Assembly (NCBI GenBank): GCA_029204225.1
Contig: MU836503.1
Coordinates: 1 to 27,912, forward strand
Source of the DNA: Diphasiastrum complanatum
Taxonomy: Eukaryota > Streptophyta > Lycopodiopsida > Lycopodiales > Lycopodiaceae
Direction of reading: 5' to 3'
DNA length: 27,912 nucleotides
Positions 1 to 10,228 of this stretch are shown here, piece after piece; position 1 is the first letter of the stretch; every line of letters starts with the position of its first letter. The notes under the pieces are model-generated. The model saw only the letters and a list, made by a program, of their open reading frames with translations. It did not search any database and was not told where the DNA came from. Position numbers and translations under genes: made by a program.

Positions 1-1090
1 CGTCGATGGGCATAGACCCATGATTGTCCAACCACAAGATGCTACGATCCCAGTCATTCACCAAGGAGAATCATCTACTCAAGCACATGTAGTTAGAAGG
101 TCTGCAAGACAATGACAGCAACCTGAAATGGAAAGCTGTCATGAATGCTGAGTATCAGTCTCTAATGAAGAACAAGACCTGGAGTCTTGTCAGTCCTCCT
201 ACAGGTGTAAAACCAATTGACTCCAAGTGGATCTTCAAGCTAAGCTTAAACCAGATGGATCAATATCCAAGTGGAAAGCTAGATTGGTGGTTAAAGGTTT
301 TGAACAAGTATATGAAATAGACTACACTAAGACCTTTAGTCCAGTGGTATAGCATCAGTCTATTTGTACCTTATTGGCTATAGCTGCTGTAGAAGATCTG
401 GACATTCACCAGATGGATGTCCAGACGACATTCCTACACGGATATATACAAGAAGATGTGTTCATCTATCAACCAGAAGGTTATGTCCTTCAAGGCAAGG
501 AGCATCTAGTATGTAGATTGCATAAGGCATTATACGACCTGAAGCAAGCTCCGAGGGCTTGGTACGATAGAATAAATCATTTCTTGTTGCAACACAATTT
601 CACTTCTTGTTCCGCGGACTCTAATATATATCTCAGGCATAAAGGATCAAGCTATGTTATAATAGCATTATACGTTGATGATTTCTTAATTATCAGCAAT
701 TCAAATCAGTTATTACAGGAAACCAAATCTCTGCTTTCATCAGAGTTTCAAATGACTGATTTAGGCCCAATCCATTACCTTCTCGGTATGGAGATCAGTA
801 GAGATCTCGCGAGCAGATGATCACCATAAGCCAACAATCTTACCTAACCAATGCACTTCGCAGATACGGCATGCAGGTTTGCAAACCCATAGATACTCCT
901 ATGGATCTAGGATGCAAGCTATCCAAAGACATGTGCCCCAGAACAAAGGCAGATCAGCAAGAAATGTGCAAGTACCCCTATTAGTCAATCATAGGTTCTG
1001 TCATGTACTCTATAATCTGCACACGACTTGATCTTGCACATACTGTAACACATTGTCGCAGCTCATGTCCACTCCAGGCCTACAACACTA
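1..1090 (+). mobile_element. Ty1/copia pol fragment, reverse transcriptase to early RNase H, decayed
   Basis: This is a remnant of a copia polyprotein, 5'-truncated by the window edge. About 60-110 reads as the basic linker before the reverse transcriptase. From about 125 the RT begins (SLMKNKTW, then DSKWIFK), and at about 239 it shifts frame into a [12 protein letters not shown] stretch. The best-kept part is 374-820, with the polymerase box YVDD at about 672-683, preceded by DIHQMDVQTTFLHG and DLKQAPRAWYD. TAG stops lie at 350-352 and 982-984. Two extra bases near 806 shift the frame again, after which ITISQQSYL, PIDTPMDLG and SIIGSVMYS continue the RT tail. The match ends near 1090 (MSTPGLQH, again out of frame). 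It cannot make a working enzyme. No LTR is visible downstream, so the 3' part is lost. The copia identity is firm; the lineage is not resolved. Confidence 0.93.
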
Positions 1091-1433
1091 GAAATGACAA
1101 AATTTCCAGATTTCACACATGTGGGGATGATCCACAAGTATGATAGATCTTATTAAGCTTTATGATTAGCACAATAATCTGATTCTAGATTGAATAGCAA
1201 GATCTAGTACAGAACTTACGGCTTAATCACAATCTAGCATGCTAAGACTCAAAGAATGATAGCAACGAATCATAAATGAGCAAAAGTACAAGAAATTAGT
1301 GTATGAGCATTAGCCTCAACACGAGTTAGAGAGAGGGTGTTATATAAAGTATCTATTTATACAACCTATAGTTTACTTGTTTCAAAGTCCATTGATAGAT
1401 AGAGAGACAACACTTTTAAATTATATAACAATA
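1091..1433. other. Spacer without recognised gene
   Basis: I see no convincing coding frame or retroelement end between the RT remnant and the GATA-type microsatellite. Confidence 0.6.
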
Positions 1434-1452
1434 TAGATAGATAGATAGATAG
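1434..1452. repeat. TAGA/GATA tetranucleotide microsatellite
   Basis: About five uninterrupted TAGA units lie in AT-rich spacer. A related GATAGA stretch occurs about 40 bp earlier. Confidence 0.9.
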
Positions 1453-1709
1453 AAAACATCTTTATATACCAAGATTGGTGCTTAGACATTGTCTACCAGG
1501 AGGTGCATATTTGACAGCCCTCATCTCAATATAACAACCTTTGCAACTTTTCAACTAAAAGCAAAAGGTAAACAAATATGTGGCACCTCGATGGACTTCA
1601 AAACTAGTAAGCTATAGGCTTGATGTTATATGTATTGCACTTGGTGATGTTTGTTGCATAAAATAAATTAAAAGCACCATTTGCACCACCAATCTTGTTA
1701 TATAAAGAT

Positions 1710-2104
<395 letters not shown>

Positions 2105-2290
2105 GTGCATATGCCTTTCGAGTAAAAGTCATAGGAATGAAAAAAGTTGGTCATATCTTTCATACTTTATATGCATATGACTTTGGAGTCAAGTCATAGA
2201 AATGATAAAATTTCATATCTTTCATAGTTTACGTGCATATGACTTTGGAGTAAAAGTCATAAGAATGAAAGTTGACTATAGCTTTTATAG
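2105..2290. repeat. Three-copy degenerate tandem repeat, about 62-66 bp unit
   Basis: Units start near 2105, 2171 and 2233. Each begins (A/G)TGCATATG and carries CTTT.GAGT.AAGTCATA.GAATGA followed by a TCATAT or CTTTCATA tail. Periods of 66 and 62 bp show small indels between copies. The function is unknown, and the open frame crossing it does not look like a protein. Confidence 0.8.
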
Positions 2291-2730
2291 TTGACCAGGT
2301 ATGAATGGTGGTTTTTCATCTACTTGCTCTTGAGTGTTTTAGAAGCAACTATAATATTTTCATCCATAAGTTGGATAGTTGTAGCTCCACATTCATAGAG
2401 GCATATTGTAAGCTTTGTATAAGAGTAAGTGAATAATCCTCAAATGACACTTATCTCCATAGAAAAGCATTTTGCCTCATTGAACCTACAATTAGCTATG
2501 TTAATAACAAGCTTAGAGAAGTAACACAAAATAGTAGTAGTAAAGCTATTTGGGCATGGATGATCTTTTTGATCAAAGAGGGCAAAGAGGCCCCAAGATT
2601 TTTCCAATGAGGACTATGTCAAAAGTAGAAAGCCTCCAGATCAAGTATCTTCTTCAAACATGCAAAGGATTGCGTGTCTGGAAGAAAGCTCTTCTTGACG
2701 TTGAATTTGAGGAAAAATGTTAAAAATCAT
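2291..2730. other. Spacer without recognised gene
   Basis: No coding signal or element end recognised on either strand. Confidence 0.5.
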
Positions 2731-2858
2731 GCAAATGCCAACTTAGGCAAATGTGTTATTGTCACATGCAAAAGACAAGTTAGGCCAAAACTATGCAAGT
2801 GCCAATTTAGGCCAAAGTGGTGTTGTTCACATTATGAGAATATGTTCACATGACACTA
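2731..2858. repeat. Degenerate two-copy repeat around GCAA.TGCCAA.TTAGGC
   Basis: The motif GCAA(A/G)TGCCAA(C/T)TTAGGC occurs at 2731 and 2795, 64 bp apart, each followed by CAAA(T/G)TG and a GTT(A/G)TT..CAC stretch. Related AAGTTAGGCCAAAA and GGCCAACTTAGG pieces lie at about 2777 and 2888. A similar ATTAGGCCAAAAGTAG string at about 5971 hints at a dispersed repeat. Weakly supported. Confidence 0.5.
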
Positions 2859-3007
2859 TAAAATGCCAAATAAGTCCAATATGTGAGGCCAACTTAGGAG
2901 GATAATATTGTGCAAATTTCAGCCTAAAGTTACCTTTTTGGAGCATACATTCTAATAAATTGACTACCTTTAACAATGTGTAATCTTGACCACTGGTGAC
3001 TACGTAA

Positions 3008-3141
3008 GATTAGGATTGGCGATGCAATTTGCACAAGAGATTATGGTTTGAGAAGGAAACTCACCCTCCATACCGATTAGGATTGTCGATGCAATTTGCC
3101 CAAGAGATTATGGTTTGAGAAGGAAACTCACCCTCCATATC
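3008..3141. repeat. Recent tandem duplication, 67-bp unit x2
   Basis: Copies at 3008-3074 and 3075-3141 are almost identical, both running from GATTAGGATTG to CTCACCCTCCATA. They differ by only a few substitutions (GGC versus GTC, GCACAAG versus GCCCAAG, and the last bases). The near identity means a recent event or strong conversion. It lies 530-660 bp upstream of the lipid-transfer-like start codon, so it could add to upstream regulatory DNA. Confidence 0.95.
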
Positions 3142-3438
3142 GGCGTTTATATAGGGATTAGGGGATTCATTTAGTTATTGATTCTACCCTTTGAACATAT
3201 CAACATTGTTGTAGTTGTAACCATAAACTAGGACATGTCTTTTCATTGGCTTCTTCTTCGAAACCACGAGGAGAAGAAGAATGACAATACTTTACCTTTT
3301 ACTACAACTTAGTGCAGCCAAACCATCTTCAAGCTTCGATCCATGTGAAGCTTACAAAACTGGAACCGTGAACGATTCCTCATTCATTGTACTTCAGTTG
3401 AACAAATCAAAAGATTTGACCTCATCCTTAGCTAGCTT
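3142..3438. other. Upstream region of the lipid-transfer-like gene
   Basis: No coding signal of its own. It holds AT-rich sequence leading into the inverted repeat at 3440 and the probable promoter. Confidence 0.5.
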
Positions 3439-3439
3439 G

Positions 3440-3467
3440 TATACTATATAATATAGACTATAGTATA
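3440..3467. repeat. Perfect 9-bp inverted repeat, AT-rich
   Basis: TATACTATA (3440-3448) pairs with TATAGTATA (3459-3467) across a 10-base loop. It sits about 200 bp before the lipid-transfer-like ATG, in a run of TATA-like sequence. It may be a cruciform-prone promoter element or just low-complexity AT. Confidence 0.75.
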
Positions 3468-3544
3468 TACTGATCAATCAGCAGTGCCAGCAGCTTGCAT
3501 GCAGGAGCCTGCAGCAGCTGCGTATCTCCATAGCTTCAGTTGTG

Positions 3545-3551
3545 TATTTAA
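3545..3551 (+). promoter_or_regulatory. Candidate TATA element (TATTTAA)
   Basis: TATTTAAG lies about 120 bp before the ATG at 3669, leaving room for a 5' leader of roughly 90 bases. An ACGTG core (ABRE/G-box type) lies at 3584-3588, downstream of this box. Position is the only support. Confidence 0.4.
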
Positions 3552-3668
3552 GTAAGACCCATTTCTCACTACTCTCAAATAATACGTGCAGTGCATTTCA
3601 AGTTCAAGCCGAGTTGAGCAACAAAAGAAAGGCTTTAGAAATCTGGACTTTAGCTCTCACTTGTTGTA

Positions 3669-4136
3669 ATGGCTCAAATTAAATTCTATGTGCCTGCACT
3701 AGTATATCTTCTTCTACTTCTCATTTCCTTAGAGGCTGCACCTGCGGCTCTGGGGCAGCAGAATGCATGCAATTACGGTGCACTCTCGCCGCCTTGCGAG
3801 ATTAGCTATGACCAGGGATCCCAAATTCCTACATTGAAAGGCAAGCACATGACACCGGCCTGCTGCAAGACCATATTAGCGGTGCCGGTTCATAGCTGCG
3901 TATGCACCTTCTTGGCTCAGGACAGCGTCAAGCACAAGTGTGAGAAGCTGTTGGGAAAAAAAAAAGGTCAGCAAAGCCAACTGCTAAGCAAGCAATCTAC
4001 AGAACAAAGTCAAGAAGAGAAAAAGATTTTTGGAATACTGTGCTTATCTTCATGTCCTGTGCTGAGAGCTTTTTCCCTTATACTATATAGAATGCCTGAT
4101 CTTCAAACCAGTACAAATGATGTAGCAACTAGTTAA
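3669..4136 (+). CDS. Secreted plant lipid-transfer-like protein (eight-cysteine-motif family)
   Basis: The start ATG is followed by GCT (MA), as usual in plants, and residues 1-29 form a signal peptide with a long Leu/Ile core ending near AALG. The mature part shows the pattern C34-x8-C43-x21-C65C66-x10-C77-x-C79, diagnostic of the non-specific lipid transfer / hydrophobic seed protein superfamily. The hydrophobic residue between C77 and C79 and the short CC-to-CxC spacing resemble type II-like members. Such proteins bind lipids in an alpha-helical pocket outside the cell. After C91 the frame becomes Lys/Gln/Ser-rich and unlike the family. An AAG|GTCAGC sequence at about 3963-3972 is a plausible 5' splice site, so residues after about 98 may be intron and the last cysteine may come from a downstream exon. 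Candidate acceptors include the T-rich tract ending in TAG at about 4336. The first exon is well supported; the 3' end is not. Confidence 0.8.
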   Translation: MAQIKFYVPALVYLLLLLISLEAAPAALGQQNACNYGALSPPCEISYDQGSQIPTLKGKHMTPACCKTILAVPVHSCVCTFLAQDSVKHKCEKLLGKKKGQQSQLLSKQSTEQSQEEKKIFGILCLSSCPVLRAFSLILYRMPDLQTSTNDVATS

Positions 4137-5930
4137 TAAGTGAAAAAAGAAACTTTATCTCAACCTGGGTTGAGTCTTCCTGTTGGCTAATAATACAGCC
4201 GGTTATCTGGAGTCTTGTGGCTGATGTGTGCTGATTTGCTTTTTAACATAGATGATATGAATGCTTGTTCTACAACCTAACTCCTCTACAGAAGAATATG
4301 CACAAGGGGAGTTCTACAAGAGTTTTTTTTTCGGTAGAACTGAACTTCCTGTCACAAAGAACGAGAAATGAAGACTTCTAGTCTTGGTTTGATGAAGAGA
4401 TTGAGCATGTAGATAAGTTTTGAGCATCGGGAAAATGCAATAAACTTAAAAATAGTTCTAAGAACTACAAATAGAAGATGTACAGAACTGGTGGATGGAA
4501 AACAACTAACTTTTTATGTATAAATCTAGATTCGGCTAACAAGGAATCAATTTTATGTCTGTCAAGGTCCTAAGGAGATGTCTTGCTATCACATAAGTTG
4601 TTGAATGCCTTGGAAGCTCATCATAAGGACCAAAAAGCTTGGAATTGATGGAGTCAAACTCCAATTCTTTTCTTAACTTTTAAAATTCTGCCAAGTATGA
4701 CTCTTAGAACTTCTTGATAAACACTTCGTTTGTGGTAGCATTCTGATTCCTTTTTTTGTATGGATTTCCAAATTTGTAATGTTGTGAAGCTTCTCTAGAA
4801 AATAATGCTCATCTATTGTCATGAACCTAATTGGAGGCTGTGGGTCACATCGTGTGATGTGTATTAGAATACACATGGGAGACATAGTATTAAATCTTCT
4901 TTTTGGTGACTATCATTATTGGCTGCTCACTTCCCCCGAAACAAAAATCTCCTTCAAATTACTTATCTATTAAAAAATGAGATTTCGGATCCCTAAGAAT
5001 TTGTTTTCATATACACCCAAGTATTTTGCAATGTTAGCTCTCGTCAAAAGGCCTTGCACATACTCCCTACAAAGCATTTTGAATATTTTCTCTTTGGACA
5101 CTTTTCACAACTAATATGTTGATAGGTCTCTATAAATACACCTTGGTCTATGATGCATCTACAATATATCTAAATCATGCACAATTAGCTAATTGTTTGC
5201 ATCTTTTTAATCATATAGAATAGAGTATCAAAGTTTTATACTTGTATCTCTTAAGTCGTATCCTTTAGCAGCCTTTTTTTTCGCACCTTGTAGATAACTT
5301 TGGACATTTTTCCATTGGAAGTACCTTAGAAAAGTTTAAAATTCTCCGATACAATCAATAATCAATCTCAAACTCTTGAGGTGCAACTTTGACAATCCTA
5401 AGTATTTTTATCATACGCCACCTACAACATATCTTGCATATCCTATAATAAATTTGCTACAACTAGCACCTCCAGATCTTTGAGTTTGTTTATTTGCCAC
5501 ACACATTTCCATTTCAAAGAAATAGAGTGCTCATTTCTTTTGAATATTTTATCATCCAATCATGAGATTTTTCAAATCATACACTCCATTGTCCTCGCTA
5601 TATCCAGAATTTTCTATTTAAATTCTTGCCAAATACCAAAGAGAAATCCATCATGTTGACAAAGATCTCAAAGAAAGATATAAATTAGATTGGATCTTAG
5701 CAAACTTTTTCAATCTAGCTCAAAGCATCAATAACATAGTTTGACATATGTGAAAAATATGGCAAAATCTAGCTTTGTTATTTTGCAATTCTTGTTCTTG
5801 GAAAAACTCACATGTGTGGAGCATGTGTGGAAAATAGACAAAAATATCTTAGTTATGTTGAGTTAGGGGTACTCAAGTTTTTAGTAGAGATCTAGCCAAG
5901 TGTTTGATGTTGATTAGGCCATTTTTTGAC
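4137..5930. other. Long spacer, no recognised gene
   Basis: Apart from a possible second lipid-transfer exon in its first few hundred bases, I recognise nothing. Open frames such as 4673-4885 on the minus strand are short and compositionally random. A minus-strand frame across 5280-5820 reads on only with about one stop per 15 codons, which is chance level for AT-rich DNA. Confidence 0.5.
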
Positions 5931-7104
5931 ATTAGAGGCAAAATAGGCAAGTACACATGGCAAGTTGTGATTAGGCCAAAAGTAGATTCTGATGTAGCTC
6001 AAGAGCCAAGTTACGCTTATGACATTTGTAAAGTTTAGATTTGGTGTGTGACATGACCCTATGTGTTGGCATGAGAGCTAGGGTCCAATCAAAAGAGAGA
6101 TATTCATCAATTTGGCCCAATCAAGTTTGAGGGCTTATATGTCACTCAACCAATAGGATTTAGAGGAGGAAAAGAACGGGTCCAATCATGTTTCACTCCC
6201 CTTCATGTTAGATTACTACTTATATGTGACTTGCACTCATTGTATGTAAGTTTTTGGACTTATGAGATTTCTACACTATTTTAGTCAATCTTGAGTTTCT
6301 CTCTCTAGTTGAGTTTTCTCATTTGGATTCTCTCTCTACCCAAGAGGAGGACATTTACACACTTAGTTTTCAGTTGTACAAGTCTCCACACATGTGAATA
6401 TACTTGTCTTGATGTTATATGCATGGTAGAAAGTGCTCTTGCCTTGTCTATCTTTGTGATTTTAGGACCAAGAAGGGTCATCATCATTATGAATGGACCT
6501 AGTATAGTACTGTACGAGATTCAATGCTTAGACACATGTGAGATACAACCAAATTTGATGGTTTGGTTCTCCTCCAAGTTAGATCCAAAATCTATGCTAG
6601 ATAGCTTGTTAGAAAGCTAAAAAAGTACAATTTTTGATGCAATTTGTTTCAAACCATTTGGATGAGCCAATCAAAAGCTATAGCCTTTCGAATGAGGGTA
6701 GGTAGGGCACCTAGACCTGTATGGACACTTTTGGTTTGATCCATATCTTGCATGTTTGATCCAAAAACGAAGAAAAAAGCTTGCCAATCTTGTCTATTTG
6801 AGATCAAGACAATCTTTTGAGGTCATAGCCACATAGTTTCATGCAGTCCAATTGTATTTGAGTCATTTGTGGATGTTTTTGAGTGCTTTGTGTACTTGAG
6901 TCAAGTTGATCCAAAATTTGTCCTTACTCCATCTTGGGATGAGAGTTTGATCTAGTTTGAGAGAGATTGGTGGAGCTAGTGAGATAGATCTCACACCTAG
7001 TTGCAAGATCTCATATTGGAGTTGGTAGTACAGCTTTTAAGGATCCATTATTGAGAGATAAACAACACTTTTTGATCCATTACAAGACATATTTTTCACT
7101 TTTC
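5931..7104 (+). mobile_element. Probable LTR and leader of a decayed copia copy (element Z)
   Basis: The only firm anchor is the copia gag start at 7105. Upstream of it, 7023-7034 matches the initiator tRNA-Met primer-binding motif at 9 of 12 positions, which would put the end of a 5' LTR near 7022. The sequence before that is AT-rich with pyrimidine-rich CTCTCTCT stretches (about 6300-6340) and non-coding, as LTRs are. I cannot define the LTR start, and no matching partner LTR was found. Confidence 0.4.
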
Positions 7105-7370
7105 ATGGCTTCCATAGGTTCCTTCCTATTGAAATAAAGTGAGAGATTAAACACCTCCACTTATGTTATTTGGAAGGTGAGGATGGAGTCCATTTTGGTG
7201 CTCCAAGATGTGATGGAGATTGTGCTAGGACTTGACGAGGAGCCTCAAGAGCTCCAAGAGGTCCAAAAGTACAAGAAGAGGGATAGGATGGCCCTACATA
7301 TCATGAAGATGAATGTGTCCAATGAAGTGTTGTGTGAGATGGCTCGTGCACCTCATCCAAGGAGGCTTGG
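7105..7370 (+). pseudogene. Copia gag N-terminal fragment (element Z)
   Basis: The ATG at 7105 opens a frame with one early TAA (7135-7137). It then reads ERLNTSTYVIWKVRMESIL, the usual start of copia gag (the LNGxNYxxWKxxM motif of the UBN2/retrotran_gag type), and VMEIVLGLDEEP. An ALHIMKMNVSNEVLCEMA stretch completes the helical core. The coding match ends near 7345. Only 14 bases later, a purine-rich AAGGAGGCTTGG (7359-7370) abuts TGTTGG, the LTR start at 7371. So gag seems joined almost directly to a polypurine tract, implying that the rest of gag and all of pol were deleted. It makes no product. Confidence 0.8.
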
Positions 7371-7558
7371 TGTTGGAATTTAATCTAAATCCTACTCATC
7401 CCAACAGCCCTTCTTCCTTCTTTGATTTTTACTCTCTCAAATGCAAACCTACAGAAGATGAATTGTTTTCTAACAATCTGCATATTTGAACTAATTGTCG
7501 CCACAATCTGCATTTTTACTCGGGTTTTTCCATAGGCGAAAAACTTGACACTCAACAT

Positions 7559-7603
7559 TGTCGCTTATTTTTACCTTAATTTGCAGTTAAGGTTTTAGCG
7601 ACA
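7559..7603. repeat. Two-stem hairpin within LTR A
   Basis: TGTCGCT (7559-7565) pairs with AGCGACA (7597-7603), and inside it ACCTTAA (7573-7579) pairs with TTAAGGT (7587-7593) across a 7-base loop. Unpaired bases (7 and 3) separate the two stems. It may be an RNA structure or protein-binding site in the LTR. Confidence 0.75.
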
Positions 7604-7760
7604 CTTATCTAAGCTATTTTTTGGGCCATTTAGGCACCAAAGGAAATAATCAGATCAGATAGATCATGTCATTGTAAGTGTCATCATAATTTATCTGTCA
7701 GAGAACAAACGACCAGAACGGGTCTTACAGTAGCTGACTCCTTAGAGTTGGTGATCATAG

Positions 7761-7761
<1 letters not shown>

Positions 7762-7802
<41 letters not shown>
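7762..7802. repeat. GT dinucleotide microsatellite
   Basis: About 20 uninterrupted TG units inside the LTR of element A. Confidence 0.97.
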
Positions 7803-7806
<4 letters not shown>

Positions 7807-8216
7807 TCAGAATGTAGCAATTGTCTTGAATCTGTAAGTAGGATCATGCGCTTATCAGTGTGATTGTATTGTGATCTGATCGTTGTGTTTACAACTTTAT
7901 TATATAGATTTATTATTGTTCTATATTCTTTTGCATTCTTGTTGAATGATAACTCTCACTCCTCTTACACAAACATTGTTATTAGAGAATTGTATGGCTG
8001 TCTTTGACGCCTAAATTGATTCTACATTTTCTTTATACCAGGTTATCAGTACTAGAGGATTGCATGGCTGTCTTAGATGCCTAATCATCTTCGCAATCTC
8101 TCTATCACGGCAGTCTAAGACTCCTACGCTGATAATCTGATTCAACGCAAAGAACAGCTCATTAAAACTCCATTCTCTAAGTAATCCACGATCCTACTTT
8201 CAAGAATTCTTTGTTT

Positions 8217-8250
8217 CTTCAGTTGACATCAATCCAAACGTCAACTGAAG
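8217..8250. repeat. Perfect 11-bp inverted repeat at LTR/primer-binding-site border
   Basis: CTTCAGTTGAC (8217-8227) and GTCAACTGAAG (8240-8250) are exact reverse complements separated by 12 bases. The second arm ends on the base before the first primer-binding motif. As RNA this would place a stable stem-loop beside the reverse-transcription priming site. Confidence 0.9.
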
Positions 8251-8327
8251 TGGTATCAGAGCTGATAATTCACATCCATCTGATCCCACAGATTGGTATC
8301 AGAGCCCAAAGAGTGGTATCAGAGCCA
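8251..8327 (+). promoter_or_regulatory. Three primer-binding-site motifs for initiator tRNA-Met
   Basis: TGGTATCAGAGC occurs three times: 8251-8262 (12 matching bases), 8294-8306 (13, ending CC) and 8314-8327 (14, ending CCA). Each is complementary to the 3' end of plant initiator tRNA-Met, the standard primer of plant copia elements. The first is in the normal place, directly after the LTR. The third has the longest match. The two additional copies in the leader are odd and may reflect local duplication or alternative priming. Confidence 0.9.
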
Positions 8328-8438
8328 CATGTTTACTGGATTACTAGAGTCTAGGACTTATAGTAGAACTGAACACATTTTTTGGTTCTATAGAGCTAAT
8401 TCATTTAGTTTGTGTTTTATCTCTGCTACTCGATCACA

Positions 8439-10228
8439 ATGGAAGGTTCAACCTCAGAGATCCGCCTCATCAACAAATTCAACGGAGATGACTTCCACAT
8501 GTGGAAGTTCAAGATGAGAATGATCTTGATCGAGAAGGAGCTCTAGGGATACGTAAATGATTCAATAGTCAAACCGGCAGAATCCAAACAACTTCCAGCT
8601 TGGGAAGCAAAGGATGGCAAGGCTCTTGCCATTGTCTCCCTGACACTCAAATCGCTCATGTATCCAACTACACCACCTCCAAAAAAGCATGGAATACACT
8701 TGCAAGCATCTACGAGACCTCAAATGTTTCCACTCACCTCTTCTTGAGGAAGAAAGTATTGACACTCAGAATGAGTGAAGGCACCTTAGTAAGCGACCAT
8801 CTAAATGAGTTCAAACAGTTGCTCAACCAACTAGCTGCTATAGGTTCGCCTATCTCAGAAGAAGAGTCTACCATTTCTCTTCTTGCCAGTCTTCCATCCT
8901 CCTGCGACAATTTAGTGTTGCTTCTTAGCAATACTCCTGCATTGTCTCTCCATAAATTGACAACAAGTTTGTTGCAGGAAGAAGTTAGGAGGAAAAGCTT
9001 GTCTACGACAACGAGTACGAAATCCATGGCACTCTACTCAAACAAGCAGCAAACCAAGAAGAAGAAAGGCTTCAAGGATAAGAAGACAAAGGCAGAACCG
9101 CCAGCAGCATCGCAACCACAACAACAGCAGTACAGTCAACCATCGTCCAAGACCAAGATATTTTGCAGATACTACAAAAGAACCAACCATGACATCAAAG
9201 ACTGTCGTATCCTCAAGCATAATGAAATGAGAAAAAAGATGCAGCAACAACAAGAAGGCAACTCTGACACAATTAGAGGTTCCCAAGATGATGATAAAGT
9301 GTTGATGGTACACGATCAACCCAATAGAGATGCCCATCAATGGTATCTCGATTCAGGTGCTTCTCAGCACATGATGCCATGCGAAGACCTCTTCACTACA
9401 CTCATAGCTACAAAATCAAAGTATATCTTCTTTGGTGACTCCACTTCACATCAAGCCGAAGGCCAAGGCTCTATTCGACTACAATTATCTAATGGCATCA
9501 CTAGGTAGCTCAATGGTGTACTTTATGTACCCAAGTTAACAAAGAACCTATTGTCTATTGGCAAGATCACAGATCAAGGCTATAGGGCCATGTTTACTGC
9601 CAGTTGATGTATTACTTTAGATGAGAATTCAAAAAAAATCCTCACTGCTTCCAGAGAAGGAAATTTGTATATACTGAGTGACGATTTTTCACTTTCTGTT
9701 AGTTGTTCAAATGCTAATTTATTGCATCAAAGATTAGGTCATACCATGTGTTCAATCTTGTATATGCATCATAACAAAATGGTCAAGGACATGAATATAA
9801 ACGTTAATCAGTCTATCTGTGAAAGTTGCTTACTAGGGAAACAATCTAGAACTAGATTTCCAATAGGACAAGCCAAAAGGGCGAAGTCCATTTTGTCACT
9901 GATACACAGTGACTTATGTGGTCCTATGAGCAGACCTTCATTAGGACAAGCTCTATATTTTATTACATTCATTGATGACTACTCCCGATTTACCAAAGTC
10001 ATGTTCATAAAGAACAAGTCAGAAGCATTTAGTCGCTTCAAAGATTTCAAGCAATATGTTGAGAATCAAACTGGTCAGAGAATCAAGGCCCTACGATCTG
10101 ATTCAGGGGGAGAGGACTTGTCAAATAAAATGAAGGACTATCTATCTTCATGTGGCATGCACCATTAGTTTACTACGAGCTACACTCCACAATAGAACGG
10201 AGTAGCTGAACGGAAGAACCACACACTG
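8439..10228 (+). pseudogene. Copia gag-protease-integrase of element A, broken and 3'-truncated
   Basis: The ATG at 8439 begins gag (INKFNGDDFHMWKFKMRM). It has a TAG at 8544-8546 in place of the usual Trp, then a frameshift near 8650 into the frame that runs on to 10228. Gag continues with YTTSKKAWNTLASIYE and a Lys-rich tail. The zinc knuckle at about 9162-9203 reads CRYYKRTNHDIKDC, where the second cysteine has become Tyr. The protease core is WYLDSGASQHMM at about 9342-9377. Stops follow at 9506-9508 (TAG) and 9605-9607 (TGA). The integrase has its HHCC part (LLHQRLGH, CESCLLGKQ, 9719-9846) and catalytic aspartates in IHSDLCGP and RSDSGGED. TAG stops at 10166 and 10193 precede the NGVAERKN region with the catalytic Glu. 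At about 10228 the frame ends abruptly in LTR sequence of element B, so RT and RNase H are missing. It is not functional. Confidence 0.93.

Larger units (their letters stand above)
7371..8250 (+). repeat. Copia LTR (left LTR of element A), about 880 bp
   Basis: It starts with TGTTGGAATTTAATC after a purine-rich tract and ends immediately before the primer-binding motif at 8251. The start resembles that of element C's LTR (TGTTGGATTTATC), and both contain TCTGCAT, TTTTTACTC and ATAGGCGAAAAA segments in the same order. A GT microsatellite (7762-7802) lies inside. A candidate TATA box (TTATATAGA) is at about 7899. The right end is unusual: instead of the CCAACA expected opposite TGTTGG it ends in a hairpin arm (AACTGAAG). 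No downstream partner LTR exists because the element is truncated. Confidence 0.8.

Noticed and set aside
5280-5820. Possible minus-strand relic protein
   Set aside because: It reads on only with about one stop per 15 codons, the chance rate for this composition, and no motif stands out.
8293-8517. Open frame over the leader of element A
   Set aside because: It translates the primer-binding motifs and leader; the true gag start is 8439 in another frame.
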